DNA of 39,888 nt from UBA6821 sp044236545 (GTDB lineage Bacteria > Verrucomicrobiota > Verrucomicrobiia > Chthoniobacterales > UBA6821), in contig JBIIGI010000017.1 in the NCBI GenBank assembly GCA_044236545.1, positions 1-39,888 on the forward strand, in the 5' to 3' direction. Of the stretch, positions 25,863 through 33,673 are shown one piece after another. The first letter of the stretch is position 1. Each line of letters begins with the position of its first letter. The notes under the pieces were generated by a model. It saw only the letters and a program-made list of their open reading frames with translations, was not told the DNA's origin and searched no databases. The translations under genes and the position numbers were made by a program.

Positions 25863-25898
25863 AGGTTTCAGGCTCTTTGATGGAGAAGCCAATGCAGG
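25863..25898 (-). repeat. Half CRISPR repeat, heavily decayed
   Basis: The first 18 positions (plus strand, TTTCAGGCTCTTTGA core) match the terminal decayed repeat of the array in 16 of 18 bases, including the shared variants; the other half has diverged. The conserved half is the one that borders the spacer in minus-strand crRNAs. It lies 55 bp from the end of the next repeat, not the usual ~36, so some rearrangement has occurred. Confidence 0.55.
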
Positions 25899-25953
25899 TG
25901 GATTTGCCACAGAATGCACAAGAGGCACAGGGCCGAGAGGCTCGGCCTTGATT

Positions 25954-26705
25954 CGGATTCAGGCTCTTTGAAACAGCGGCGAGTGCGGCCAATAACACAG
26001 AACAAGATCCCCTGTGGCTCCAGACCGCCTCAGTCTCCTTGAAACAGCGGCGACTGCGGCCCACCGGGCTGATTTGGAAACGATGGTGTCGGGCATCCGC
26101 CTCAGTCTCCTTGAAACAGCGGCGACTGCGGCCAGCGCTGGAGGGAAGAGAACCTGAAGCTGCGCGTCCCGCCTCAGTCTCCTTGAAACAGCGGCGACTG
26201 CGGCATTTTGCCAGCTTGGGTAGGGTGCTGGGTCCGTGTGCCGCCTCAGTCTCCTTGAAACAGCGGCGACTGCGGCACTTTGGCAGGATGAAGAGGGCCA
26301 GCAGCAACAGCCGCCTCAGTCTCCTTGAAACAGCGGCGACTGCGGCCTCATATCGGGTTGTCTTTGCTGTTGCGTCGTAGTCCCGCCTCAGTCTCCTTGA
26401 AACAGCGGCGACTGCGGCGACTCGGTGATCTTCGACAATGTGAAGGACAAGCTGCCGCCTCAGTCTCCTTGAAACAGCGGCGACTGCGGCGCTATAGGCG
26501 CGGAACGCCTCGTGGGGTGATCCAGACCGCCTCAGTCTCCTTGAAACAGCGGCGACTGCGGCGTCGGCAGGGATCACGCAGACCTGATTGGTCTTGACCG
26601 CCTCAGTCTCCTTGAAACAGCGGCGACTGCGGCGACCAGCCCGGTGACATCGCTCTGAGCGTGGCTGTGCCGCCTCAGTCTCCTTGAAACAGCGGCGACT
26701 GCGGC
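25954..26705 (-). CRISPR. Type V-B CRISPR array: 10 identical 36-nt repeats plus one decayed repeat
   Basis: Ten identical repeats start at 26025, 26097, 26169, 26241, 26311, 26383, 26455, 26527, 26598 and 26670. On the plus strand they begin CCGCCTCAGTCTCCTTG and end GCGGCGACTGCGGC. A decayed copy with 6 mismatches occupies 25954-25989. The ten spacers, in ascending coordinates, are 35, 36, 36, 36, 34, 36, 36, 36, 35 and 36 nt, all different. Because decay is at the low-coordinate end, the leader is on the high-coordinate side, next to cas2. Transcription is therefore inferred to be on the minus strand, co-directional with the cas genes, giving crRNA repeats that end ACTGAGGCGG-3'. No spacer was seen to match another part of the window. 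The array is short and probably still active or only recently silent, because the repeats are perfectly conserved. Confidence 0.97.
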
Positions 26706-26776
26706 CCACCCCTTGATTTCATCCATTTGGTCAGAGATCAACTAGGAACGCCGCGAGCGCTACTCAGGTATTAGCA
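26706..26776 (-). promoter_or_regulatory. CRISPR leader with extended -10 promoter candidate
   Basis: On the minus strand TGCTAATAC (26776-26768) is a good extended -10 element, with a predicted start near 26761, about 55 nt before the first repeat. No convincing -35 is seen. The segment borders the leader-side repeat at 26705 and would serve both array transcription and spacer integration. Confidence 0.45.
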
Positions 26777-26842
26777 TTGCACTCTCTCACTTGTGTTTCG
26801 TACGACCTATAAGATTGCAGAAAGAATCTATCCAAGCTGAGC

Positions 26843-26932
26843 GCGAGCGTTCACGCAGGAACCCCGCGCCACTTGGGGCGCTCGCAAACCGCAGTCGTCG
26901 CAATTTCAAAGAACATGCTTTTCCGAGGGCGG
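26843..26932 (-). ncRNA. Putative tracrRNA of the Cas12b system
   Basis: Between cas2 and the array, plus-strand bases 26889-26909 (CCGCAGTCGTCGCAATTTCAA) match the reverse complement of the array repeat in 18 of 21 positions, and GAGGGCGG at 26925-26932 matches its other end (GAGGCGG) after a small insertion. A minus-strand transcript would therefore be complementary to both halves of the crRNA repeat: CCGCCCTC first, then TTTGAAATTGCGACGACTGC. Downstream of the anti-repeat it forms a hairpin with 7-bp arms (CGCTCGC 26879-26885 with GCGAGCG 26843-26849) and an inner CCCC/GGGG stem. Then CTCAG (minus strand, just below 26843) could pair with CTGAG of the repeat. Type V-B systems need a tracrRNA, typically encoded between cas genes and array. 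The exact ends are not determined. Confidence 0.75.
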
Positions 26933-27000
26933 AAGAAAAGAGGTCGTTGGCAACGTGGCCATGACCATCTTGCAGTATGCCCCATGTGATGCAATTAAAA

Positions 27001-27291
27001 TCAGACAATAGTAACCAATGTCCTCTGTCGATAGGGTCGACCAAGCGATTCCATTGAGAGACCAATATCGGTTGCCTCAGGCCCCAAGTAGATGAACAGG
27101 ATCTGATCCTCAGAAAAATCAATGATGCTCCGGAGTGCCGCCTGAGCCTTGGACAGCCTCATGGAATCAAGAAGACACTCGAAAACGGAAAACTGGAGCC
27201 GCACTCCGTACCCCTCCAGCGTCTTGGCCACATTTCGGAGTCTCTTCGGATCGGAGATATCGTAGGTAATAATGTAACGCCGGCGTGCCAT
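27001..27291 (-). CDS. cas2: CRISPR-associated endonuclease Cas2
   Basis: A 96-residue ferredoxin-fold protein that acts as the structural partner of Cas1 in spacer integration. It opens ARRRYIITYDISDPKRLRNVAKTLEGYG with the conserved Asp of the first strand (YDI), followed by LQFSVFECLL and the QILFIYLGP strand. Length is normal. It starts 2 bp after the cas4-cas1 stop, so the three cas genes form one minus-strand operon, and it is the last cas gene before the tracrRNA and array. Confidence 0.96.
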   Translation of the reverse strand: MARRRYIITYDISDPKRLRNVAKTLEGYGVRLQFSVFECLLDSMRLSKAQAALRSIIDFSEDQILFIYLGPEATDIGLSMESLGRPYRQRTLVTIV

Positions 27292-27293
27292 AC

Positions 27294-28967
27294 TCAGCGC
27301 GTCGTGAAGCCGTGATATCGAGGAACCTCACCTCGACAGAATCGCCATAGTTGCCTGGCTTGGACTTCAATCATCCTGCGATACGACATTTTGTATCCGA
27401 ATTCAGGGTGTGAAACCTCCGTATCCATGCGCCTGAACCACCCCTCCCAGAATATTTTTCTACCGCGCTCATTCAGGAAGGTCCCAGATGTCGTTGAAAT
27501 AAAATCCGACTCGGAGATCTCACGGCGATTGAGCAAAGAGATCACCACACTATCAGCGATCAGCGGCCGGAATTCCTCCATGAGATCCAAGGCCAGGGCT
27601 GGTCTCCCATAACGGGGTTGGTGGAGAAATCCGAGGAATGGATCAAGCCCCACCGCATAGCAGACTCCCGCCGTTTCTTTGGACAGGATGCTATACCCTT
27701 GGGAAAGCATCGCATTGACTGGATCTCTGGGAGGCCTTCTATTCCTGCCCTCGAAGGCAAAACGCGCCCAGGAACACTCCTTGATCATCGTTGGGAACTG
27801 CGAGAAGTAGAGCGCGGCAGCAGCCCCCTCTATTCCGCGTGCAATTTCCAGATCAGCCGCTTCCTCAACCATTGAGCGGTAGTTTGCCATCGTCTCCAAT
27901 ACTCCCTCCGGCACATCTCCGTTCCGCATTAGCATGACCCTCTGGTTGTGGATTTTCGCCCGCAGAGCCTCTCTCGCAAGAATCAGCCTTATCCCCGGTT
28001 GATCGAACATCCGGTACTGCCCCCTGCGTGCATCAACGCCGCTCGCGGGAAGTCCTCCCAGCATTCCCAGAAAGCGCCCCGCCGCGGAGAAATACGCCAC
28101 GCAGACCTCCCGTTCCAACAGGGCATGCACGAGTTGGGAACTGACCTGCGGCACTCCGTAGAGAAAGAGATGCCGGATCTGGTTCAGCGGAAGTTTCGCC
28201 AATGTCTCGCCCTCTCGGTTGACCACGACCTGATCGCCTCGGAGGCCGACATGGGCTCTGGAGTCTTGAACAACAAGAACCTCCCCGTCCCCGCTCTCTG
28301 GTCTAGGGGGTACGGGGGGATGAGGCGGACTTACCGCATCGTCGGCCCACCATGCGCTCTCCTCCGGCAGGCAAACCGGATAGGCAGAACAATGAAGGCA
28401 TCTAGGATCCCCCTTCAGCGGAGGAGGGCAAACAGCCGCGCCGGCAACTCCGAGAGCCGAATGATGAAGGACTCGAACCTCCTCAAAGAGGGACTCATCC
28501 AATTCGACACGCACCCTCCGCTTCTCGGCTGCATAGTAGATGGACGCACCGGAAACCCTCACCCCCTCCTCTCTCAGGAGTAGGGCGTAGGCGGCCACTT
28601 GGATGGAGTCGGCATGCTTGGCCATCCTGGTGCCATCCCCATCTCGTCGGGCACTCCCTTTCTTGTAGTCGATGATCTCGACTCCCTCCGGTCCCTGCTC
28701 ACAGATGTCGATTTTTCCTGTGAGGCCGAGGGTTGCACTCTCCAACTGCAGACTTCTCAGAACTGCACCCTCGGGGAGATCCATTCCTTGGAGATCCGCA
28801 GTCATTTGCCCCGGCTTGTCGGCACGGGCATGCAGGATGGTTCCCTCCACGGTGTCCGCGTTCTCGACAAAAACACCCTCCACCCACTGGTAATAGAAAA
28901 GCCGTGGGCAGTAGGCGTAGTTATGAAGCCGGCGTACCGGCATCAACGGCCCCTCCTCGGCAGCCAT
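27294..28967 (-). CDS. cas4-cas1: Cas4-Cas1 fusion, spacer acquisition nuclease-integrase
   Basis: A 557-residue fusion. Residues 1-~205 are Cas4, a RecB-like nuclease with an Fe-S cluster that trims prespacers and selects PAMs. It has YCPRL (first Cys, ~20), LTGKIDICE (Asp~87), EIIDYKKG (Asp~100, Lys~102), QVAAYALLL (QxxxY) and a C-terminal Cys set (~180, 190, 193, 199). After a proline-rich linker (~210-226) comes Cas1, the integrase. Its putative catalytic Glu is in GIEGAAAALYF (~380), His in GFLHQPRYGRP (~449) and the acidic residues in LALDLMEEFRPL (~461-465). Cas4-Cas1 fusions are a hallmark of type V-B loci. The ATG at 28967 overlaps the cas12b stop (TGATG); a GTG at 28970 is also possible. 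Confidence 0.96.
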   Translation of the reverse strand: MAAEEGPLMPVRRLHNYAYCPRLFYYQWVEGVFVENADTVEGTILHARADKPGQMTADLQGMDLPEGAVLRSLQLESATLGLTGKIDICEQGPEGVEIIDYKKGSARRDGDGTRMAKHADSIQVAAYALLLREEGVRVSGASIYYAAEKRRVRVELDESLFEEVRVLHHSALGVAGAAVCPPPLKGDPRCLHCSAYPVCLPEESAWWADDAVSPPHPPVPPRPESGDGEVLVVQDSRAHVGLRGDQVVVNREGETLAKLPLNQIRHLFLYGVPQVSSQLVHALLEREVCVAYFSAAGRFLGMLGGLPASGVDARRGQYRMFDQPGIRLILAREALRAKIHNQRVMLMRNGDVPEGVLETMANYRSMVEEAADLEIARGIEGAAAALYFSQFPTMIKECSWARFAFEGRNRRPPRDPVNAMLSQGYSILSKETAGVCYAVGLDPFLGFLHQPRYGRPALALDLMEEFRPLIADSVVISLLNRREISESDFISTTSGTFLNERGRKIFWEGWFRRMDTEVSHPEFGYKMSYRRMIEVQARQLWRFCRGEVPRYHGFTTR

Positions 28968-31900
28968 CACATCGGGATCTGGTCCTTCTCGTCGAACACC
29001 GGGAGCATTCTCATCAACCTCTCCTCATTTAGCGCGACGATCCTTGGCAGGAATGCCTCATTGACGGCGTGCCAGAGGCCGATGCCTGAGGCGACGGGAA
29101 TCGTCTTTCCTCCGAGGGTGATCTCGCCGCTGTCGAACCGGGAGATCCCCTTAGCATCGTGGAAGAAGTTGGCGGATTTCGAGAGTTTCGGGGATGCAGC
29201 GCCCTTCATGGTGATGGGAACTCCCTTGCCGCCATAGGCGGCTTTCTCACGGGCGTTCTTCACAAGGGTGGTGATCTCCTGCCCATCGCTCTGGCTCCTG
29301 ACCCTGTGAAGGAGGTGCAGGGCGCCGGGGGAGGCAACCGCTCGGAAGCCAAGGTTGATCGCGGCATTCATGTCGGACTGGACGGCCGGCCCACCGGATG
29401 CTGCTCCTAGGAAAAGCGGACCTCCGGGCTTGGGAAGAAGGAGGGTGAAGGGCGACTTTCCAGAGGCAAGTCGCGGGGTATTAAGCCGATCCAACTCCGC
29501 GAACTGCGCGAGAAGTCTTTGGTAAGCGGGACGAAGGTCCGATTGGCCCTGCGAGGGCGGGGTCAAGGAGCGGCGGGTGAGGATCCCCTTGAGATACTCG
29601 TCGAGGGTTGCCCGTTCTTCGCACCGGGATCCCGGTTCACCCGTCACGGCACTGAAACGCGAGGAGTAAGCGGCGGGGACCTCCAGCACGGGTATGCCGA
29701 ACGGTTCCTCCACGAGCATCTTCACCTTGTCTCGAATGGCACGATGAGCCCACTTCATGAGTCGTGAATTCTCCGAGGGAGCGCGCCCCTGCGAGGAAAG
29801 GTAGCGGCTCAGATCCTCGATGACGACGAGGTCGACCGGTTCACGTCCGGAGATTTTTTCATACTCCCCGTGATGATCCCCTGCCAACCGGGCCTTTCCG
29901 TCCAGAGAGTGGGGCGCCAGCTTCACACCGAGCGCCTGCGCGAGGATCAGGTGGGCTGTCTGATCGACCCTCTGCTCCTTGATCCGGTCAATTTTTTCCA
30001 GAAGATCCCGACAAGGCTCACCAGAGGAGCGGCCCGCATCGGCCCTACCAAAGGCCGCAGGTTGTCCGGCCTCGCGGTCGAGGGATCTGTTGTAGCGAAG
30101 GAAAAGCCTGCGGAGGTTCTCCATCTGCTCGATCCGAGCAAGAGAGAGACCGCGCTGACCGCGGACGAGGGGCTTCACGGCTCCAGGATCCCGGGGTTTT
30201 CTGATGAGATTTCCATAGGGCGTGCCGTCTTCCCGTGCAATCCACTCCCATCGGTCCTCACGGAGGGGAGCAACTCGCTCTGCAAGGCGAACAAGGAGAG
30301 GAAGAAGGCTGTACCTGTAGGCGGCGAAGGCCCTCCCTGCGGATTCCTTGAATGCGGCCACATCCCCGGACGCCAGAGCCGAGGCCCATCCCCTCACCTC
30401 TTCATCCTCCCACTGCTCGAGTTCAGCAACGAGCTTCCAGACAAGGGATTTCCTCCGCGCTGGGTCGCTTTCTTTCTCGGGATCGAAGCAGGACCAGCGG
30501 TGGAAGATTCCGAGGCGGCTTAGGCGGCGATTCGCCAAGACGATGAGGGAGTCGTTTTGCTCGGAGTAGGATTTTTCATCGGGCCTCTCCCCAACCCAGT
30601 TTTCCGGACAGTCGGCTAGCAGAGCCTTAGCCAATTCCAGCGACTCCCTCCACTCGGCCTCGGAAGCAATCCGGCCGGTCTTTCCGGATTTCTCCTGCTC
30701 CATGAGCCCGCCTTTATTCCGCATGTAGGCATCCTCTCCCGGCAGGCGGTGCATACCTGTCTTCAGGATCTCGGCGAACCATTCCCGCTTGCCATCATGG
30801 CCGATCGACCGGATCGGGCGCGGGGAATCGTTTTTCGATGCCGTGACGCGCAGGAGAGCCCATGCTCCGGCGGTCCTCTGTCCCAAATCGGTGGCCAGCA
30901 CCGTGAAGCCTTGTTCAACGACCGAAGGATTCTCCCACCAAGGGGTCACCTTCATCTTCGAGGGATCCGCGGTTCCGGGCCAATGGAGGTAGATGTGCTT
31001 TGTTTTTTTCTTCTCCTTGAATCCGTGGAATTGCTTGTTCCAAAGAAGAGCTTTACCAAGAGCAACCTGCATAGGCTCCGGATCGATAACAGCTACAAAG
31101 TTCAACAAGAATCGAAGTGAACACAACTCGCCGAATTCAGGCATTAGTGTAAATGAAGGATCGAATCTCTCTATTGTTTTGATCTTTTTAAGATCGAGCG
31201 CCTTCATCATCGGCTGGAGCCAACCTTCCCGATCGGATCCACTCAAACCGTCCCTCCGAAACCTCGGAGCAGAATAGTGGATCCTGATGCTTTGTTTCCC
31301 CAAATGGCCATTCCGTTCTTCTCTGATCATTTCCAGATCAAAGCATCCCTCATCTAGAAATTGCTTGTTCTGCTGTAGTTCTTTTTTAGTTGGTCCTTTT
31401 TTACGATTCGCATAGGCCAAGTCGTCAAAAGGATAATGCCGGGATGAGTGTCTTGGTTCAGCAGGAGTCAGGTTGATCGCCTCCTTGCACCTCTCGTACT
31501 CTTCAACGGAGTCATGAAGGTCGGCGAGACTCCGAAGAAATCGGTTCTCCTCGGCCTCGTCTCCCTCATCCTCGTCAACCGTCATCCAGAGAGGGCGGAA
31601 TCTCGGCTCGCAGAGGGTCAGAAAAAGTCCAACCGATCCGATAGAAGCCGCCTTTTCCTCCCTCCCTTGGTAATTCTTCACGACTTTGGCGAGAGTCTCG
31701 GTGGAGACCTCCGGACCGTTCTTTGCTGTTTTTTTGCGCCACTCCTGAACAATGTCCCGCAGACCACGCAGGGAGGCCCGGGTCACCGTCCATCCCCCGT
31801 CGCGATGAGGAATGCACCCCGCGCCGAACGATAGATTTCTCTTCTCACCGACGACGCTTTCGGAGAGACCTCGAGTCATCTCCTCTTCAAGCGCCCAACC

Positions 31901-33199
31901 CAGCTTCAGCAGAATGGGATCAATCGGATCGGGAATCTCACCTTCCTCTCCATCTTCCCTGGAGGGTTTCCACCCTTTGATCGGTGAGCCGATGAGGTGG
32001 GCAATCAGGCCCTCTAGATTAGCTTTCTTTTCCTCGCGCTCTTCGGTCTTGAGCCGAAACTGGTTGAGTGCCTTGAGGGCTTCCTTGAAAGCCGCGATGT
32101 CGAACTCCTTCCAGGCGGGCTTGCCGGGATTCGCAGGCTTCCAACGAGGTAGCGCCGTGAAAGCAGGGAAGACATAGCCACGGGCTCCCCGTGCCAGCTT
32201 CACCGGGTCGTCGCCGAGGGAAGCAAATTCAATTCCTTCCTTGCTCTTGGTGGATTCAGCAGATGCAGGTGTCTCACTAATCCCGAGCTTTAGGCAGGCC
32301 GCAGTCAGAAACGAAGGAAACGCCATGAAGGCGATGGCCGAGAAAAGGACATCCAAGGAAGGTGGTTTCTTATTACGAACAACCCTGAATCCCTCAGGCA
32401 TTGTTTTCACCGCATCTCGCATGGAATTAATGCGTTCTACAGCATCAGGCACAGCAACCAGATAGGCCCTTAGTCGCTCTGATGGCGATACGATCATCAA
32501 CTCCAGATGATCAATAGCTTGGTTAAGTCGCTTGATCGCTTCCTCACCTTCGTAGAACTTCTCCGGCGAAATTTTGACCATCCACGAGAGATCCATCTCT
32601 GAGGCAATTTTTCTCAGATCCCCCTCACTCGGATTTCCGTGAAGAACTTTTCCCAAGCGATGTTTTCCATTATCAGAAGCGAGAGCCGAAACGCTGTAAT
32701 CAAAAGTCCCATCGAAATCAGAAACGCAGAGCTTGGGTAGATATTCTCGCCCACCCTGCTGAATTCCGCTATCTCCCGAACACTCTTCAAGCACCAGGGC
32801 CAGCGCGTAGGATAGAGCCTTCTTGTCGACCTTGTTTCCATTGAGGATCGAATCATAAGCCTGATCGATCGTCGAAGATCCATCCAACCCGATCCATGGG
32901 GCTACAGAATCCCTGAGGGAACGAGCCCCCGCACGCGCTGCGTCAGTGCGCGGAAATGTCTCCCAAGCCTCGACCATCCTCTTGGGAAGGTCGCTCATGA
33001 GTTTATCGGCCCCTTTGATCTGTTCCTTGGCCAACGATGCCATCGCCAGCAGGTAGTAGTTCACGGCATCCTGGAAGATCGTGTGATGCTGCCAGAGTGG
33101 ACATGTCGACTGATCCTGTCCGAAAGCAACCTGCTCAAAGGTGCCGTCTTCCTTTTTGGCTTCGATCCGGGTAACCCGTCCTTGATAGATTCTGTTCAT
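28967..33199 (-). CDS. cas12b: Cas12b (C2c1) effector nuclease, unusually large
   Basis: Single-protein RNA-guided DNA nuclease of type V-B CRISPR. The 1410-residue sequence has a split RuvC site: motif I VLATDLGQR (Asp771), motif II LVVIEDLSRYL (Glu1128), motif III SDMNAAINL (Asp1276). The Cas12b-specific stretch after motif II (ENSRLMKWAHRAI, then VPAAYSSRFSAVTGEPGSRCEE) separates it from other Cas12 families. AacCas12b has 1129 residues with D570, E848 and D977. By comparison this protein has about 200 extra residues before motif I (the REC lobe) and about 80 extra between motifs I and II, while the part after motif III is not enlarged. No HNH is present. A -10-like TATAGT lies 31-36 nt upstream of the start; the ribosome site is weak. 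First gene of the cas operon. Confidence 0.95.
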   Translation of the reverse strand: MNRIYQGRVTRIEAKKEDGTFEQVAFGQDQSTCPLWQHHTIFQDAVNYYLLAMASLAKEQIKGADKLMSDLPKRMVEAWETFPRTDAARAGARSLRDSVAPWIGLDGSSTIDQAYDSILNGNKVDKKALSYALALVLEECSGDSGIQQGGREYLPKLCVSDFDGTFDYSVSALASDNGKHRLGKVLHGNPSEGDLRKIASEMDLSWMVKISPEKFYEGEEAIKRLNQAIDHLELMIVSPSERLRAYLVAVPDAVERINSMRDAVKTMPEGFRVVRNKKPPSLDVLFSAIAFMAFPSFLTAACLKLGISETPASAESTKSKEGIEFASLGDDPVKLARGARGYVFPAFTALPRWKPANPGKPAWKEFDIAAFKEALKALNQFRLKTEEREEKKANLEGLIAHLIGSPIKGWKPSREDGEEGEIPDPIDPILLKLGWALEEEMTRGLSESVVGEKRNLSFGAGCIPHRDGGWTVTRASLRGLRDIVQEWRKKTAKNGPEVSTETLAKVVKNYQGREEKAASIGSVGLFLTLCEPRFRPLWMTVDEDEGDEAEENRFLRSLADLHDSVEEYERCKEAINLTPAEPRHSSRHYPFDDLAYANRKKGPTKKELQQNKQFLDEGCFDLEMIREERNGHLGKQSIRIHYSAPRFRRDGLSGSDREGWLQPMMKALDLKKIKTIERFDPSFTLMPEFGELCSLRFLLNFVAVIDPEPMQVALGKALLWNKQFHGFKEKKKTKHIYLHWPGTADPSKMKVTPWWENPSVVEQGFTVLATDLGQRTAGAWALLRVTASKNDSPRPIRSIGHDGKREWFAEILKTGMHRLPGEDAYMRNKGGLMEQEKSGKTGRIASEAEWRESLELAKALLADCPENWVGERPDEKSYSEQNDSLIVLANRRLSRLGIFHRWSCFDPEKESDPARRKSLVWKLVAELEQWEDEEVRGWASALASGDVAAFKESAGRAFAAYRYSLLPLLVRLAERVAPLREDRWEWIAREDGTPYGNLIRKPRDPGAVKPLVRGQRGLSLARIEQMENLRRLFLRYNRSLDREAGQPAAFGRADAGRSSGEPCRDLLEKIDRIKEQRVDQTAHLILAQALGVKLAPHSLDGKARLAGDHHGEYEKISGREPVDLVVIEDLSRYLSSQGRAPSENSRLMKWAHRAIRDKVKMLVEEPFGIPVLEVPAAYSSRFSAVTGEPGSRCEERATLDEYLKGILTRRSLTPPSQGQSDLRPAYQRLLAQFAELDRLNTPRLASGKSPFTLLLPKPGGPLFLGAASGGPAVQSDMNAAINLGFRAVASPGALHLLHRVRSQSDGQEITTLVKNAREKAAYGGKGVPITMKGAASPKLSKSANFFHDAKGISRFDSGEITLGGKTIPVASGIGLWHAVNEAFLPRIVALNEERLMRMLPVFDEKDQIPM

Positions 33200-33673
33200 A
33201 GGAGAGATGTCCTACCAGTAACGGGTTGCACTATATGTGACGAGATCATTTCATCCCACCCTACCACCCCAACGAGACACAGAGCGTCCTACCCCCAAAG
33301 ATTTTTCCCTACATCCATTACGGTTTCGGTTCTTCAAGCGCAGCAAGTTTCGATGCACCGCAAGGCCTGCAAGCGAAGCTGTAGTGAATCATATTGCCTC
33401 GCCGTTTGACTCATTCGCTTCCACTCATTTCTCCTTTCAGGCAGCGCATACGCTGTCTATCCGGTGGCCTACCGGCCATCCGTATTCCCGACGGCCTAGC
33501 CCCTTGGGGGCTGTGCTTCGCACAGGCTAATCCGTGCTACCCACTCGGCTTTGCAAAAAGAGCCAGCCCAAGGGCGATGGTATTTTAGATGCGGGGCTAG
33601 GCGACCAAGCGCAGCTGTGTGAATCACACTGCAAGCGCAGGGCAACAACGCCCCGCGCTAAAAGAGCCAGCCC
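33200..33673. other. Intergenic region with hairpin cluster and short direct repeats
   Basis: This is 474 bp between the cas12b start and the sdhB stop with no credible gene. Four consecutive small hairpins lie at 33442-33455 (CAGCG/CGCTG), 33461-33475 (CCGGT/ACCGG), 33498-33512 (AGCCCC/GGGGCT) and 33511-33525 (CTGTGC, TTC loop, GCACAG). The last two are enclosed by AGCC/GGCT. Two direct repeats flank or follow them: AAGCGAAGCTGTAGTGAATC at 33371 with a diverged copy at 33607, and AAAAGAGCCAGCCC at 33556 and 33660. The last copy abuts the sdhB stop. The hairpins may end sdh transcription. The segment may be a REP-like repeat cluster. Near 33230-33235 a minus-strand TATAGT could be the cas12b -10 element. 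Confidence 0.7.

Noticed and set aside
26039..26597. Plus-strand frames through the array as a repeat protein
   Set aside because: Same array artefact as on the minus strand (KQRRLR periodicity).
25990..26669. Possible self-targeting spacers
   Set aside because: By eye no spacer matches another place in this window; the rest of the genome is not visible.
25828..26709. 293-codon minus-strand open frame across the CRISPR array
   Set aside because: It translates the repeat and spacers over and over (RSRRCFKETEA periodicity); it is a by-product of 36-nt repeats with spacers of mostly 36 nt.
33083..33588. Short plus-strand open frames upstream of cas12b
   Set aside because: They overlap the cas12b start and the hairpin region and have no coding character.
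33441..33600. tRNA-like or riboswitch interpretation of the hairpin cluster
   Set aside because: No T-loop GTTCGAATC-type sequence or acceptor pairing, and no conserved riboswitch core could be recognised.
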